Shown here in pieces: positions 20,601 through 28,818 of a stretch of 55,060 nucleotides of DNA; position 1 is the stretch's first letter; the number at the start of each line of letters is the position of its first letter. A program made the translations under genes and the position numbers. This DNA is from a bacterium (lineage in GTDB: Bacteria > Planctomycetota > Planctomycetia > Planctomycetales > Planctomycetaceae). The stretch covers positions 1-55,060 of the forward strand of contig WGMU01000077.1 in the NCBI GenBank assembly GCA_016124895.1. Reading direction: 5' to 3'. A model generated the notes under the pieces. That model ran no database searches. It was not told the origin of the DNA and saw nothing but the letters and a program-made list of their open reading frames with translations.

Positions 20601-21325
20601 ACTCGGCACAGAAGGGCCTTGGCCGGGTCAAACGCCATTTCATCGACACGGAAGTGCAACTCGGCAATCTGGAATGGAGAGAGATCAGCCGTTACGAGAT
20701 CGCTTTGAAGGCGGCCCGCAACGGCCAGGGCGTGCCTCTGCTGCAGGATATTCCGATCGCGGGAGCATTGTTCCGACCACTTCCGTCAGACGGAGCGTCG
20801 ATTCAGAAAAACATCATCGTCGGGCAGTCGACGATCTATCCAACCATTCAGGATCTGCTTGGACTGCGTCCTTCCGAACTGGCTCACGCGAATCTGCCGC
20901 AGATTGTCGATCTGCGAAACCGAGCTCAGCAAAGCACCACGGACCAGACAAACAAACTGACGAGGGGTCTGAATGACCTGCTGGGAATCGACGAGTGCAG
21001 GCCGTACGAGCTTTCGAAATGTGCGAACACAAATACCGGTCCGGACCACGAGTTGATTCCAGAACCAAAGCATCACGAAAGCGTTCCCTGCCAGTGCCCA
21101 GCATGTCAGCAGAAGCGCGCTGCTCTGAACCGGATCCTGCCACTGGAAGTGCCTGCCGTTGAGCCGGTGCAGGTTCCGGCTGAGACCCTGCCATCGCCGG
21201 CTGTCGTCCCAGCGGCTGGTGCTCAGTCGGATCCTGGTGAGATCCAGCAGACTGGCTTTCGCAAGCCCGTGGGCAGTGTGCCGCGGCTTGTCACCGCGCC
21301 GCAACTGTTGAATGCCGCGGAGTAG
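17672..21325 (+). CDS. Very large secretin-like outer-membrane protein with PDZ-like repeats
   Basis: 1217 residues. Signal peptide 1-22. Two PDZ-like domains follow (about 30-120, with GVPDKARITSINGIDL, and about 140-230, with AAGLRTGDTVTAAGG), then a coiled coil (about 280-410). Residues about 441-490 (VSISVIGEGVLFLRGPRQ, then IRKMLDELDHPVGQVKI) match a secretin N-domain and the strand that opens the secretin barrel. About 430 residues of mainly helical sequence are then inserted. The secretin C-terminal signature VPLLQDIPIAGALFR is at 1021-1035. The tail has a Cys cluster CQCPACQQ and a Pro-rich end. Multimeric outer-membrane gate formation is inferred from the signature; no pilotin or ATPase gene is adjacent. 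Confidence 0.7.
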   Translation: MSLGKLLTLAMGVAVVSTSADAADETFLADYGLPKLTSAFTVSGTSSVGLNVNVSESPGGSAQIAGVPDKARITSINGIDLTKTGPVTGTGATAIAQNITSAKSSVTNASSGIVTISYLADNAPANTVSTRVSLVNLAVARPAIQTLGLSFGKSGLAIAAPTGNALAAGLRTGDTVTAAGGTAVATQDDFFHYAYIALNATQSLTLTITPAGGSSATPLSVTISAVPATVTPASPLLIGRGVKEGTGPPVDYPEYLAANKVSRAAIQSPLSEELKSEVVSARVELYYFRDAHRAAQIINRRVRSYNRAAVTAAEQAAEVARGANLDAEDSLETKQVEAQRQADILLQLERTLADTVSQYRQALAPGSSTAAQAATLKTTIETLLPNISQQRQTVAAAEAEVLGAEQKEERTARTRFQAEVSAGTVDPDTYVPGNPNSWDPVAQVSISVIGEGVLFLRGPRQGVIEIRKMLDELDHPVGQVKIGVLTVQLNGESNYRMDNTVRQVEGNLSLGRFLTYVTGQLFARSVSETAREVAFETKHSTGATLVEAVPFADSFTSNLARLNAASADMSGPAANARRQAYLQAFFGDDFLWALYEIDPHTPLLDPLNKIVSLNSTDTLTLAEGLIYTGLAKDTVRERIMLKFKGYLMSQLPEKEFEWIRTTGAHKWYDVRWWGEAEGGMKSVYKKAFRNYNFSATLSFFERAAAGNNELNPFQRQLIRLVQLITLRESLQLQYDSLVEKRMLAEQTGMFTGTSANARLLAQLEIHLADLESQLVEAMDSLRGAKAAIDNLLKRAMVAMEDDVYAQFYNPALDRIRKASQSFDVELGVVERTTILTNNRAFAKVDPQSTYEFDLPKRDILLAEALKSAYALQQDIGPLLQDPSFRELATKFTNTGNVVQNVLPGLSSQTDQQSLILGQNLNAPQFNSELEKLIPNPAIYRFQNGTGYEVRPVIQPDGQSVVFDFNYMYTTDLLQPTNSAQKGLGRVKRHFIDTEVQLGNLEWREISRYEIALKAARNGQGVPLLQDIPIAGALFRPLPSDGASIQKNIIVGQSTIYPTIQDLLGLRPSELAHANLPQIVDLRNRAQQSTTDQTNKLTRGLNDLLGIDECRPYELSKCANTNTGPDHELIPEPKHHESVPCQCPACQQKRAALNRILPLEVPAVEPVQVPAETLPSPAVVPAAGAQSDPGEIQQTGFRKPVGSVPRLVTAPQLLNAAE

Positions 21326-21922
21326 CCGACCAGTCCCTGCCCATGATGCTTTCCAGGCGACCCGCCGATCGCTCACGCGATGCGCGGGTCGCTGCTGTTG
21401 AATGATCAGTGTCGGTCAGCCTGAATGGTCGGTGTCTGTTTCGTCGGCACGCAGAGTCGTTAGCGAGACGCCCGCGGAGGATCGGCGGTATCGATAAACG
21501 TGTCTCCACGGGATCTCGATGAAGATTCGCAGCAACCTTTCAGATTGGGCTCGGGCAATCTGGCAGAGCGGGGGCGTGATCCGATAACGTTGCCGGATGC
21601 GCTCGACTTTTCGGACGCAGAACGCCTCGAACGATTGACCAGGCTGGCGCGAGTGACGCGGGCGGCGGGTGATTTCAGAGGCGTGAGTCAGTTTCCGCAA
21701 TCTTCGCCGGGCTGACGGAACAGCAGTTTTCCGCACGCAGTCGAGTGCCGGCCGGTCTGGCGACATGGAGCCTGCGAGCGAACTTCGATATCGGGTACTG
21801 GCAGCCTCGCGAACTCAGCGGTGTGTCGCCGGTTCTCGCGGCCAGGGTCGGCCGGACGTCGAAAGAATTCTGCGCGTGTTCCGCGGCTCGATGCATCCAT
21901 TCAAACCGGCAGGGAGCCGCTT
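21326..21922. other. 597-base gap before the SNF2 helicase
   Basis: Beyond the hairpin at 21357-21392 I see no gene with convincing features. Short open frames exist on both strands (plus 21500-21715, minus 21416-21766), but neither has a ribosome-binding site or a recognisable product, and they overlap each other. The region may contain a decayed gene. Confidence 0.4.
21357..21392 (+). terminator. Hairpin after the secretin-like gene
   Basis: GCGACCCGC (21357-21365) and GCGGGTCGC (21384-21392) form a perfect 9-base stem, with a nested ATCGC/GCGAT stem inside. It starts 31 bases after the stop codon. There is no T-run, so termination by this hairpin alone is uncertain. Confidence 0.5.
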
Positions 21923-24900
21923 GTGTCACTGTCCAGGGTTCTGGAATCCCGATTTCGTGGCGATATTCGCTTTCGCGGTCAGGCGTACGTCTCGGCCGAG
22001 CGAGTCGAGATTACGCACGTTACGCCCGACCGGCTGTATGGCGTCGTCCATGATGCTGAAGAGTTTCAGACGCAGCTTTCGCGCGAAGAATCCAGCATCG
22101 TGCCGTTCTGCACCTGCGCGAAGCCGGGGCAGGAACAGGTCACCTGCAAGCACGTCTGGGCGACGATTCTGCATGCCGAGGCGGAGGGCTATATCAACGG
22201 CGGTGTCAAACCCGGCTACTTCCCGCCATTCATTGCGAAGGAAGAGGACGACGATTTCGACATCGACGCCGAACTGTATGAGGATCTGCTCTCCAGCGAC
22301 GTCTACATCCCGTCGCCGACCGCCCGCAAAGAGAAGTCTGCTGCAGCAAAACCCGCCGAGCGTCCGTTGAGCGAATGGGAGCGACGGCTCAAGTCGATCC
22401 GCGATGACCTCGACGAAGGCGATCTGGCCGGGGCGACGTCCCGCGAACGCGAAATCCTGTATCAGCTTGACCTGCCCGCCAGTCGCGAGCACGGTCAGAT
22501 CGTCGTTGACGTTGTGCAGCGGCAGCGTCGCGCCAGTGGACAATGGGGCAAACTGAAACCGCTCAAGCTGAAGCCCGGCAGGCTCGACGAGATTGAACGC
22601 GAAGAAGACCGCCACGTGCTCGCGCTGATGGGGGGCGGCGTCGTCGACCGGACAAACTGGTTCGGGCAGCAGTCGGAGTTTCAGACGGCGGTTTACCGTT
22701 ACCGGATGCCGCCGGACCTGGCGGACGTCATTCTGCCGCAGCTCTGTGCGACGGATCGATTTGTCCTGCTCGAAATCGACACCGATCCGGAAAAACGCCA
22801 GAAGCCGCTGAAGTGGGACGATGGTCCGCCGTGGCAACTCTCAATGGAGGTGCTGCAGGATGACGAATCCGGCCAGTGGACACTTAAAGGCCGGCTGACG
22901 CGTGAAGGACTCGACACAACCTGCGACGTGCGTGACGTTTCGTTGATTGTGCCCGGCGGGTTTGTCGTGCGTGGGCGAGCGATTGCGCATCTGGAAGACT
23001 TCGGCGCCTATGAGTGGATTCAACTGCTGCGTTCGCGTGAGCCAGTCATGGTCCCGGACGGTGAAGAAGCGAACTTTGTCGACCGGTTGCTCGACATGCC
23101 GGCCATGCCGCGGCTCGAATTGCCGGAAGCATTGCGGCTCGAAGAAGTCACGCCCGAATCTCATCCGCAGCTCACCGTGCAGGCGCCTCGCGGTCGCTGG
23201 AAACACGAAAAGCTGCGCTGCGAGGTCAATTTCGATTACGGGGGCACGGTTGTACGGGGTTCGAGCCGACGCATGGCGATCGTGCAGCGCGAGCAGGGCA
23301 AGTGCCTGGTCCGCGACCGGCATCGCGAGATCGATTACTGGAAGGAACTGGAAGCGAAAGGCTTTCGGAGGCTGCTCGATCGCCGCCGTGGCGCACACGA
23401 TGTCGAGATCTCTGTTCGCGATCTTGGCGCTGCCGTTCGCGCTCTCATCGATACCGGCTGGCAGGTTCAGGCGGATGGCCAGAGCGTGCGTCAGGCTGGT
23501 GATATTCAATTCCGCGTCAACACCTCGATCGACTGGTTCGAGCTGCAGGCCACAGTGCAGTTTGAAGGTGAAGCTGTTGCGCTGCCTGAACTACTGGCCG
23601 CGCTGTCACGTGGCGAAACAACAATCCGCCTCGGTGACGGTTCACTTGGAATTCTGCCGGAAGAATGGCTCGACCGTTACGGCCTGCTGACCGGGCTTGG
23701 CACGCCCGAGGGCGAGAACCTGAGGTTCTCAAACACGCAGGCCGGATTGCTCGACGCCCTGCTCGCCGGGCAGGAAGACGTCGAGTACGACGAGAAGTTT
23801 CTGGAACTGCGGGACAGACTGCGGCAGTTTGAAGGCATTCATTCCATCAGTGAGCCCGAAGGCTTCATTGGAGAGCTGCGCACCTACCAGCGCGAAGGAC
23901 TCGGCTGGCTGGAGTTCCTGCAGAGTTTCGGATTCGGCGGGTGCCTCGCGGACGACATGGGTCTCGGCAAGACCGTCCAGTTGCTTGCGCTGCTGCAGGA
24001 TCGCAAGGACCAGAAGCCGGATCCGCACTATCCGACTCTGGTCGTCGTGCCGAAGTCGCTGATGTTCAACTGGCTGGAAGAAGCTGAACGGTTCACGCCG
24101 GGCCTGCGAGCGCTCGAGTATATCGGCATCGACCGGGCTCAACTGCGCGACGACTTCCACAAATACGATCTGATCCTCACGACCTACGGCACGCTGCGAC
24201 GCGACATTTATCAGCTCAAGGATCTGAAGTTCGATTACGTCGTGCTCGACGAAGCCCAAACGATCAAGAATGCGGCGTCGCAGGTCGCCAAAGCATCGCG
24301 ACTGCTGTCAGCGCGCTACCGAATCGCACTGAGCGGTACGCCGATCGAAAACCACCTCGGCGATCTGTGGTCGATCTTCGAGTTCCTCAATCCGGGGATG
24401 CTCGGCCGCAGTTCGCTGTTCCGCATCTACGCCGCGGATTCGCAGGACGAACGATCGCGCGAGATGCTCGGCAAAGGATTGCGGCCGTTCATTCTCCGCC
24501 GCACGAAGCAGCAGGTGGCGAATGATCTGCCCGAGAAAGTCGAACAGACGATCCACTGCCGGATGGGCAAAGAGCAGCGCAAACTGTACGACGAGATGCG
24601 GCAGCACTACCGTGAGTCGCTGCTCGGCATGATCCGCGACCAGGGCATCGCGAAGTCCCAGATGCACGTGCTGGAAGCGCTGCTGCGGCTGCGGCAGGCG
24701 GCCTGCCATCCCGGACTGCTCGACCCGGAACGCAGTCACGAACCCTCCGCGAAGCTTGACGTGCTGATCTCGCAGCTCGATGAGATCATCGACGAGGGGC
24801 ACAAGTCGCTGGTCTTCTCGCAATTCACCAGTCTGCTGGCGATTGTCCGCGAGCATCTTGACAAACGCGGGATCACGTACGAGTACCTTGACGGACAGAC

Positions 24901-25252
24901 GCGATCGCGCAAGACGCACGTCGACCGGTTTCAGAACGATCCGGACTGTCCGGTGTTTCTGATCAGCCTGAAGGCCGGTGGCCTGGGCCTCAACCTGACC
25001 GCTGCCGAATACGTCTTTCTGCTCGACCCGTGGTGGAATCCGGCTGTCGAAGCACAGGCCATCGACCGCGCGCATCGCGTTGGCCAGACACAGCGTGTCT
25101 TCGCGTACCGGCTGATCTGCTCAGATACGGTTGAAGAAAAAATTGCCGAACTGCAGAAACAGAAGAAGGACCTGGCGGACGCAATCCTGCAGGAAAACAA
25201 CAGCCTGATGAAAAACATGAGCGTCGACGACCTCGATATGCTGCTGTCGTAA
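21923..25252 (+). CDS. SWIM-domain SNF2/Rad54-family helicase
   Basis: 1109 residues from a GTG at 21923 with AGGGAG six bases before it; an in-frame ATG at 21821 would add 34 unconserved-looking residues. A SWIM zinc finger CTC-x9-CKH (C63, C65, C75, H77) sits near the N-terminus. A long middle region resembles the bacterial SNF2-associated domain. The ATPase core has Walker A DDMGLGKT at 677-684, DEAQ at 776-779 and SGTPIEN. The helicase C half has GLGLNLTAAEYVFLLDPWWNP and QAIDRAHRVGQ. These proteins translocate on double-stranded DNA without unwinding, remodelling nucleoprotein. Its usual partner is unknown and none is adjacent. Confidence 0.95.
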   Translation: MSLSRVLESRFRGDIRFRGQAYVSAERVEITHVTPDRLYGVVHDAEEFQTQLSREESSIVPFCTCAKPGQEQVTCKHVWATILHAEAEGYINGGVKPGYFPPFIAKEEDDDFDIDAELYEDLLSSDVYIPSPTARKEKSAAAKPAERPLSEWERRLKSIRDDLDEGDLAGATSREREILYQLDLPASREHGQIVVDVVQRQRRASGQWGKLKPLKLKPGRLDEIEREEDRHVLALMGGGVVDRTNWFGQQSEFQTAVYRYRMPPDLADVILPQLCATDRFVLLEIDTDPEKRQKPLKWDDGPPWQLSMEVLQDDESGQWTLKGRLTREGLDTTCDVRDVSLIVPGGFVVRGRAIAHLEDFGAYEWIQLLRSREPVMVPDGEEANFVDRLLDMPAMPRLELPEALRLEEVTPESHPQLTVQAPRGRWKHEKLRCEVNFDYGGTVVRGSSRRMAIVQREQGKCLVRDRHREIDYWKELEAKGFRRLLDRRRGAHDVEISVRDLGAAVRALIDTGWQVQADGQSVRQAGDIQFRVNTSIDWFELQATVQFEGEAVALPELLAALSRGETTIRLGDGSLGILPEEWLDRYGLLTGLGTPEGENLRFSNTQAGLLDALLAGQEDVEYDEKFLELRDRLRQFEGIHSISEPEGFIGELRTYQREGLGWLEFLQSFGFGGCLADDMGLGKTVQLLALLQDRKDQKPDPHYPTLVVVPKSLMFNWLEEAERFTPGLRALEYIGIDRAQLRDDFHKYDLILTTYGTLRRDIYQLKDLKFDYVVLDEAQTIKNAASQVAKASRLLSARYRIALSGTPIENHLGDLWSIFEFLNPGMLGRSSLFRIYAADSQDERSREMLGKGLRPFILRRTKQQVANDLPEKVEQTIHCRMGKEQRKLYDEMRQHYRESLLGMIRDQGIAKSQMHVLEALLRLRQAACHPGLLDPERSHEPSAKLDVLISQLDEIIDEGHKSLVFSQFTSLLAIVREHLDKRGITYEYLDGQTRSRKTHVDRFQNDPDCPVFLISLKAGGLGLNLTAAEYVFLLDPWWNPAVEAQAIDRAHRVGQTQRVFAYRLICSDTVEEKIAELQKQKKDLADAILQENNSLMKNMSVDDLDMLLS

Positions 25253-25664
25253 GCCACTTTTGCAGATCGCGGCACAGCACAAGTCGTCCGGTCAGCCATC
25301 GTTTGCCTCGCAGAGACCGAGCGACTTACGCGTGTGCCGCTGGCTTTGCCAGTGGCCTTTGAATGCTGGAGTCTCGCAGGCTTGCACCGACGGAGCCTGT
25401 GACACACAGGAGCAGAGATGAAACGCTGAAACCAATCGAAGCTTCTCGATCGACGTTTCAATTTTCCAGGGCGAAAACCACCACCGTCGCTTCTCTCCGA
25501 ACGCGTTGACGAAAAAATCTGAGAAATCACAGAGGCGGGCAATTGGGACATCGACCTCGCGTGGTAGCTCGGGAAAACGCGAACTATACTCCCGCCGCAG
25601 CCCCGGTCCGGAGGTCGGTCGGGTCGCACGAAGTCTGGCTTTCCGTGTTCAGGAGACCCTGCCC
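25253..25664. other. 412-base gap with repeat C1 and a promoter-like site
   Basis: Repeat C1 lies at 25332-25411. A TATACT at 25585-25590 is a good -10 about 75 bases before the next gene, with only a weak -35 (GTGGTA). No gene is visible on either strand. Confidence 0.4.
25332..25411. repeat. Repeat family C copy 1
   Basis: It begins GTGTGCCGCTGGCTTTGCCAG, with the CTGGC/GCCAG hairpin, and ends in CACACAGGA, which pairs back to the opening TGTG. Copy 2 is at 31883-31933. Confidence 0.7.
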
Positions 25665-25988
25665 ATGCCGTTGTTCGAGATCGAGACGAATGCCCACATC
25701 ATGATTGCGTGGGCGGACGACAAGGAAACCGCTGAAGAAGTTGCGAAGAGCCACTACCCGGATGAAGACGTCCTGCGTCTGACCAAGCGTCCGCGGGATA
25801 TCTGGGTGATCTCGAAGCGTCTGCTGGGGATTGACGGAGCAGCCGAACCGTGCGACGTCGCCCGTGAATGCCTCGCGAAGGCTCACGGCGACAAAGTCCA
25901 CGCCATCCGCCTTTACATGATGGATACCGGCGTTGATCTGCACGAAGCACAGCGAGCCATCGAAACCAATATGTCGCTGGGCTGGTAG
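25665..25988 (+). CDS. Small conserved-looking protein of unknown function
   Basis: 107 residues from ATG 25665, with AGGAG nine bases upstream (25651-25655); the longer open frame from 25506 has no such site. It is soluble, acidic to neutral, with no signal peptide. The sequence FEIETNAHIMIAWADDKETAEEVAKSHYPDEDVLRL suggests a compact alpha/beta fold, and the C-terminal half contains HAIRLYMMDTG and ends in GW. I know no family function. The next gene, an M20 peptidase, starts 58 bases downstream, so they may be one transcript. Confidence 0.75.
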   Translation: MPLFEIETNAHIMIAWADDKETAEEVAKSHYPDEDVLRLTKRPRDIWVISKRLLGIDGAAEPCDVARECLAKAHGDKVHAIRLYMMDTGVDLHEAQRAIETNMSLGW

Positions 25989-26046
25989 TCGTGACCGCCC
26001 GCTCTGTTCGGGTACGGTCTCGAAATCGGTCGCATGGAGGCGTCCT

Positions 26047-27216
26047 GTGAATATTGACGAGAAAGCCGCCACTCAACGCGTGACCCGGATGATGGCGATT
26101 CCGGGTCGCAGCGGTGAGGAACAGGCCATTGTCGACTTTATCGCTGGCGAACTTCGTGCCGCCGGTGTTCCTGACTCAGCCATCCAGACTGACTCGGCGA
26201 ACCGCAAAAGCCACCTGGGCGGACAGGTCGGCAACCTGATCGTCAAGCTGCCGGGGACAGTGCGAGGCCCGCGGCGTCTCCTGATGGGGCATGTCGACAC
26301 CGTACCACTGTGTGTCGGCTGCGAACCCGTTCGCGATGGCAGCGTCATCCGCCCGAAAAGCCGCGACACTGCGCTCGGCGGAGACAATCGTGCCGGTGCC
26401 TGCGTCGTCCTGACGGCGATTCTCGAGATTCTCAAGCATGGATTGCCGCATCCGCCGCTGACACTGCTATGGCCCGTGCAGGAAGAAGTCGGACTCGTCG
26501 GTGCGCGGCATGTCGCCATCAACAGGCTCGGCAAACCGAAGCTGGCTTTCAACTGGGATGGAGGTCTGCCGTGGATGCTCGTCATGGGGGCGACGGGCGA
26601 CGTAAACATCGAAATTGAAATCAGCGGGATCGCCAGCCACGCCGGCGCACATCCGGAAGACGGCGTCAGTGCCGCGGCAATCGCATCGCTGGCAATCGCC
26701 GACCTGACTCGCAGCGGCTGGCACGGTCGAATTCAGAAAGGCCGCCATACAGGTACCAGCAACGTCGGCATCATCAACGGCGGTGATGCAACAAATGTTG
26801 TCATGCCGAAACTGAGGCTCCGAGCGGAAGCACGCAGCCACAAGCCTAACTTTCGTCAGAAGATTGTTGATCAGTTCCGGAAGGCGTTTGAGAACGCCGC
26901 TCGCGAATTGAAAACTGCTTCCGGCGAGCACGGCTCGATCCACTTTGAAGCGACGCTGAAATACGAATCGTTTCGGCTCGACCCGAAAGAAGCCGTTGCG
27001 CAGGTTGCTGCAGCGGCCATCGAGTCACTCGGTCTGACGCCACAGATGCGAATCTCGAACGGCGGGCTCGACGCGAACTGGATGACGGCCCACGGCATTC
27101 CGACGGTCACGCTGGGTTGCGGCCAGGCGGGCATTCACACCGTCGACGAAACGCTCGACGTCGACAGCTTTCTGCAGGCCTGTCGGATCGGTCTTGCGAT
27201 TGCGACCGGAATCTGA
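26047..27216 (+). CDS. M20-family metallopeptidase
   Basis: 389 residues from a GTG at 26047, with GGAGG six bases upstream (26036-26040). The dizinc site is visible in MGHVDTVPL, GGDNRAGACVVL and QEEVGLVGARH (catalytic Glu pair). The dimerisation insert contains ISGIASHAGAHPEDGVSA, and the C-terminal ligand is HTVDETLDV. The layout matches the PepT/M20B-like branch that cleaves small peptides in the cytosol, but M20 hydrolases also deacylate amino acids, so the substrate is open. No signal peptide. Confidence 0.92.
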   Translation: MNIDEKAATQRVTRMMAIPGRSGEEQAIVDFIAGELRAAGVPDSAIQTDSANRKSHLGGQVGNLIVKLPGTVRGPRRLLMGHVDTVPLCVGCEPVRDGSVIRPKSRDTALGGDNRAGACVVLTAILEILKHGLPHPPLTLLWPVQEEVGLVGARHVAINRLGKPKLAFNWDGGLPWMLVMGATGDVNIEIEISGIASHAGAHPEDGVSAAAIASLAIADLTRSGWHGRIQKGRHTGTSNVGIINGGDATNVVMPKLRLRAEARSHKPNFRQKIVDQFRKAFENAARELKTASGEHGSIHFEATLKYESFRLDPKEAVAQVAAAAIESLGLTPQMRISNGGLDANWMTAHGIPTVTLGCGQAGIHTVDETLDVDSFLQACRIGLAIATGI

Positions 27217-27342
27217 GTTGCCGCCAGCGGTCCGAGGCAGCAAGCTGACGGACTTGTTCCTGCGTCTCCCGGAACCACTCTCGTCAGAGACTTGACAATT
27301 TGCCGGGCAGGCGAGTCCGTCCTGTTTCCATCGGTTTGTCCT

Positions 27343-28713
27343 ATGCGAAGTTGTCTGCGACTTCTGTATCGCTGGCTCGTGTGTCTGTTTCTGGTTGCGG
27401 TGTTGTTACCGTGGCCGGTCTCGGCGGCTGACGACACTTCGCACGATCGGATTGCGGAGTTGTTGCAACTGCTGGATTCAAAGTCGCGACAGGAGCGAGC
27501 AGCGGCAGAGCATGAGCTGTTGCAACTCGGTCCGGCGGTGCTTGATTCGCTGCCGTCACCGGATTTGCTGCCGAGCGTCTCGGTCAGGCAGGCCGTCAGT
27601 CGTGTGCGGACGCTGCTCGAACGCATCGCCGCCGAGCAGTCAATCGCGGCGTCCCGCGTCACACTCCGCGGCGAGCTGATGATTCGCGACATCGTCGCCG
27701 CGATCGCTGAACAGACCGGGAATGCTCTGACCTGCTCGCGCGGCCCAACGCTCAACAACGAGTCAGCGGGAAGCCGCGAGAAAGAGTCGAAAACCGCGGC
27801 CGACGTCTTTCAACGGACGCTCAACGTCGACTGGCGCAGCGAGACTTTCTGGAACGTGATTGGCCAACTCGAAGCGGCGGGGTTTCGCGCGGAGTACCGG
27901 CCCGGAAGCACCACTCTCGAACTGGCCCCCGAGACAGCAAAGTCGTCCACGCCAGCAGGGAGGTCGCAGATCGACAAGGCGTTTCGGATCGACGCTCTGC
28001 CGGCCGACGTACGAACAATCGACGGCGCGGGCAGTTCGCTCGTCCGGATTCCACTGCGAGTGCTCGCCGAACCGCGGCTGCGCCCGTTGTTCCTGCGCTG
28101 CGCGATGGCGGACCTGACATTGACCGCCGGTCAGACAACGCTGCCACCGTTTAGTCCGGAATCGCGATTCGAAATCCCGCTCGGCGACGGCGGCCGCGAA
28201 GCCACTGTCGAGCTGCCGTTCACCGCGCCGGGCCCGAAGCCGACCGGCGACTCAATGAAGCTGTCGGGACGTTTGACACTGGTGACCGCGGCCCTCGAAC
28301 GGCCAATCACGTTCCCGAAGCTGTCGGAGGCGAAAGGTCTGGCCCGACGCCGCGGTGGTGTCACGGTGACAGTCACCGAAACGGCGCTGAGTCCGCCAGA
28401 CGCGAGAACTCATACGGCTCGAATCAGCACGCAGATTGGCTACGACGCGGGACCGCGCGCGTTCGAGTCTTACCAGAACTGGGTGTTTCACAACCGCGTC
28501 TTCCTGATCGACAGATCGAGGCGTGAGTTTGCTCCGAACGACGGCTTCAGCACATTGTTTCAGGACGACGGGACAGTCGGCGTCGAGTACCGCTTCCGCG
28601 ATCTACCGGAGCATCCGGCCGACTGGCAGTTCACTTACGTTGCCCCGACACTACTGATCAACGTCCCGCTGAACGTCAGCCTCGACGGGATTCCGCTCGC
28701 GATTGCTCCGTGA
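27343..28713 (+). CDS. Secreted protein of unknown function with HEAT-like N-terminus
   Basis: 456 residues from ATG 27343. A signal peptide covers about 1-27 (LLPWPVSAADD). Residues about 30-105 form helical pairs (IAELLQLLDSKSRQERAAAEHELLQLG) resembling HEAT repeats. A short segment, LRGELMIRDIVAAIAEQTGNAL, resembles a secretin/TonB short N-terminal-type domain and is followed by DWRSETFWNVIGQLEAAGF. From about 215 the rest is beta-rich with no recognised family. Planctomycetes have many such large secreted unknowns. It converges on the PQQ protein gene with a 105-base gap. Confidence 0.75.
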   Translation: MRSCLRLLYRWLVCLFLVAVLLPWPVSAADDTSHDRIAELLQLLDSKSRQERAAAEHELLQLGPAVLDSLPSPDLLPSVSVRQAVSRVRTLLERIAAEQSIAASRVTLRGELMIRDIVAAIAEQTGNALTCSRGPTLNNESAGSREKESKTAADVFQRTLNVDWRSETFWNVIGQLEAAGFRAEYRPGSTTLELAPETAKSSTPAGRSQIDKAFRIDALPADVRTIDGAGSSLVRIPLRVLAEPRLRPLFLRCAMADLTLTAGQTTLPPFSPESRFEIPLGDGGREATVELPFTAPGPKPTGDSMKLSGRLTLVTAALERPITFPKLSEAKGLARRRGGVTVTVTETALSPPDARTHTARISTQIGYDAGPRAFESYQNWVFHNRVFLIDRSRREFAPNDGFSTLFQDDGTVGVEYRFRDLPEHPADWQFTYVAPTLLINVPLNVSLDGIPLAIAP

Positions 28714-28818
28714 CTGCTTCCGCAACTTCAAGAAAAACAGCCGAATGCAGTCGTCGAGCCTTTCCACGCCGTCGACAAACCGCCCGAAAGCTGTCTCGCC
28801 AGACTCTTTGCGGGTTTC

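Noticed and set aside
21416-21766. Minus-strand frame of 116 codons before the SNF2 gene
   Set aside because: Arg/Ser-rich with no motif, overlapping an opposing plus frame; neither stands out, so the stretch was left as a gap.
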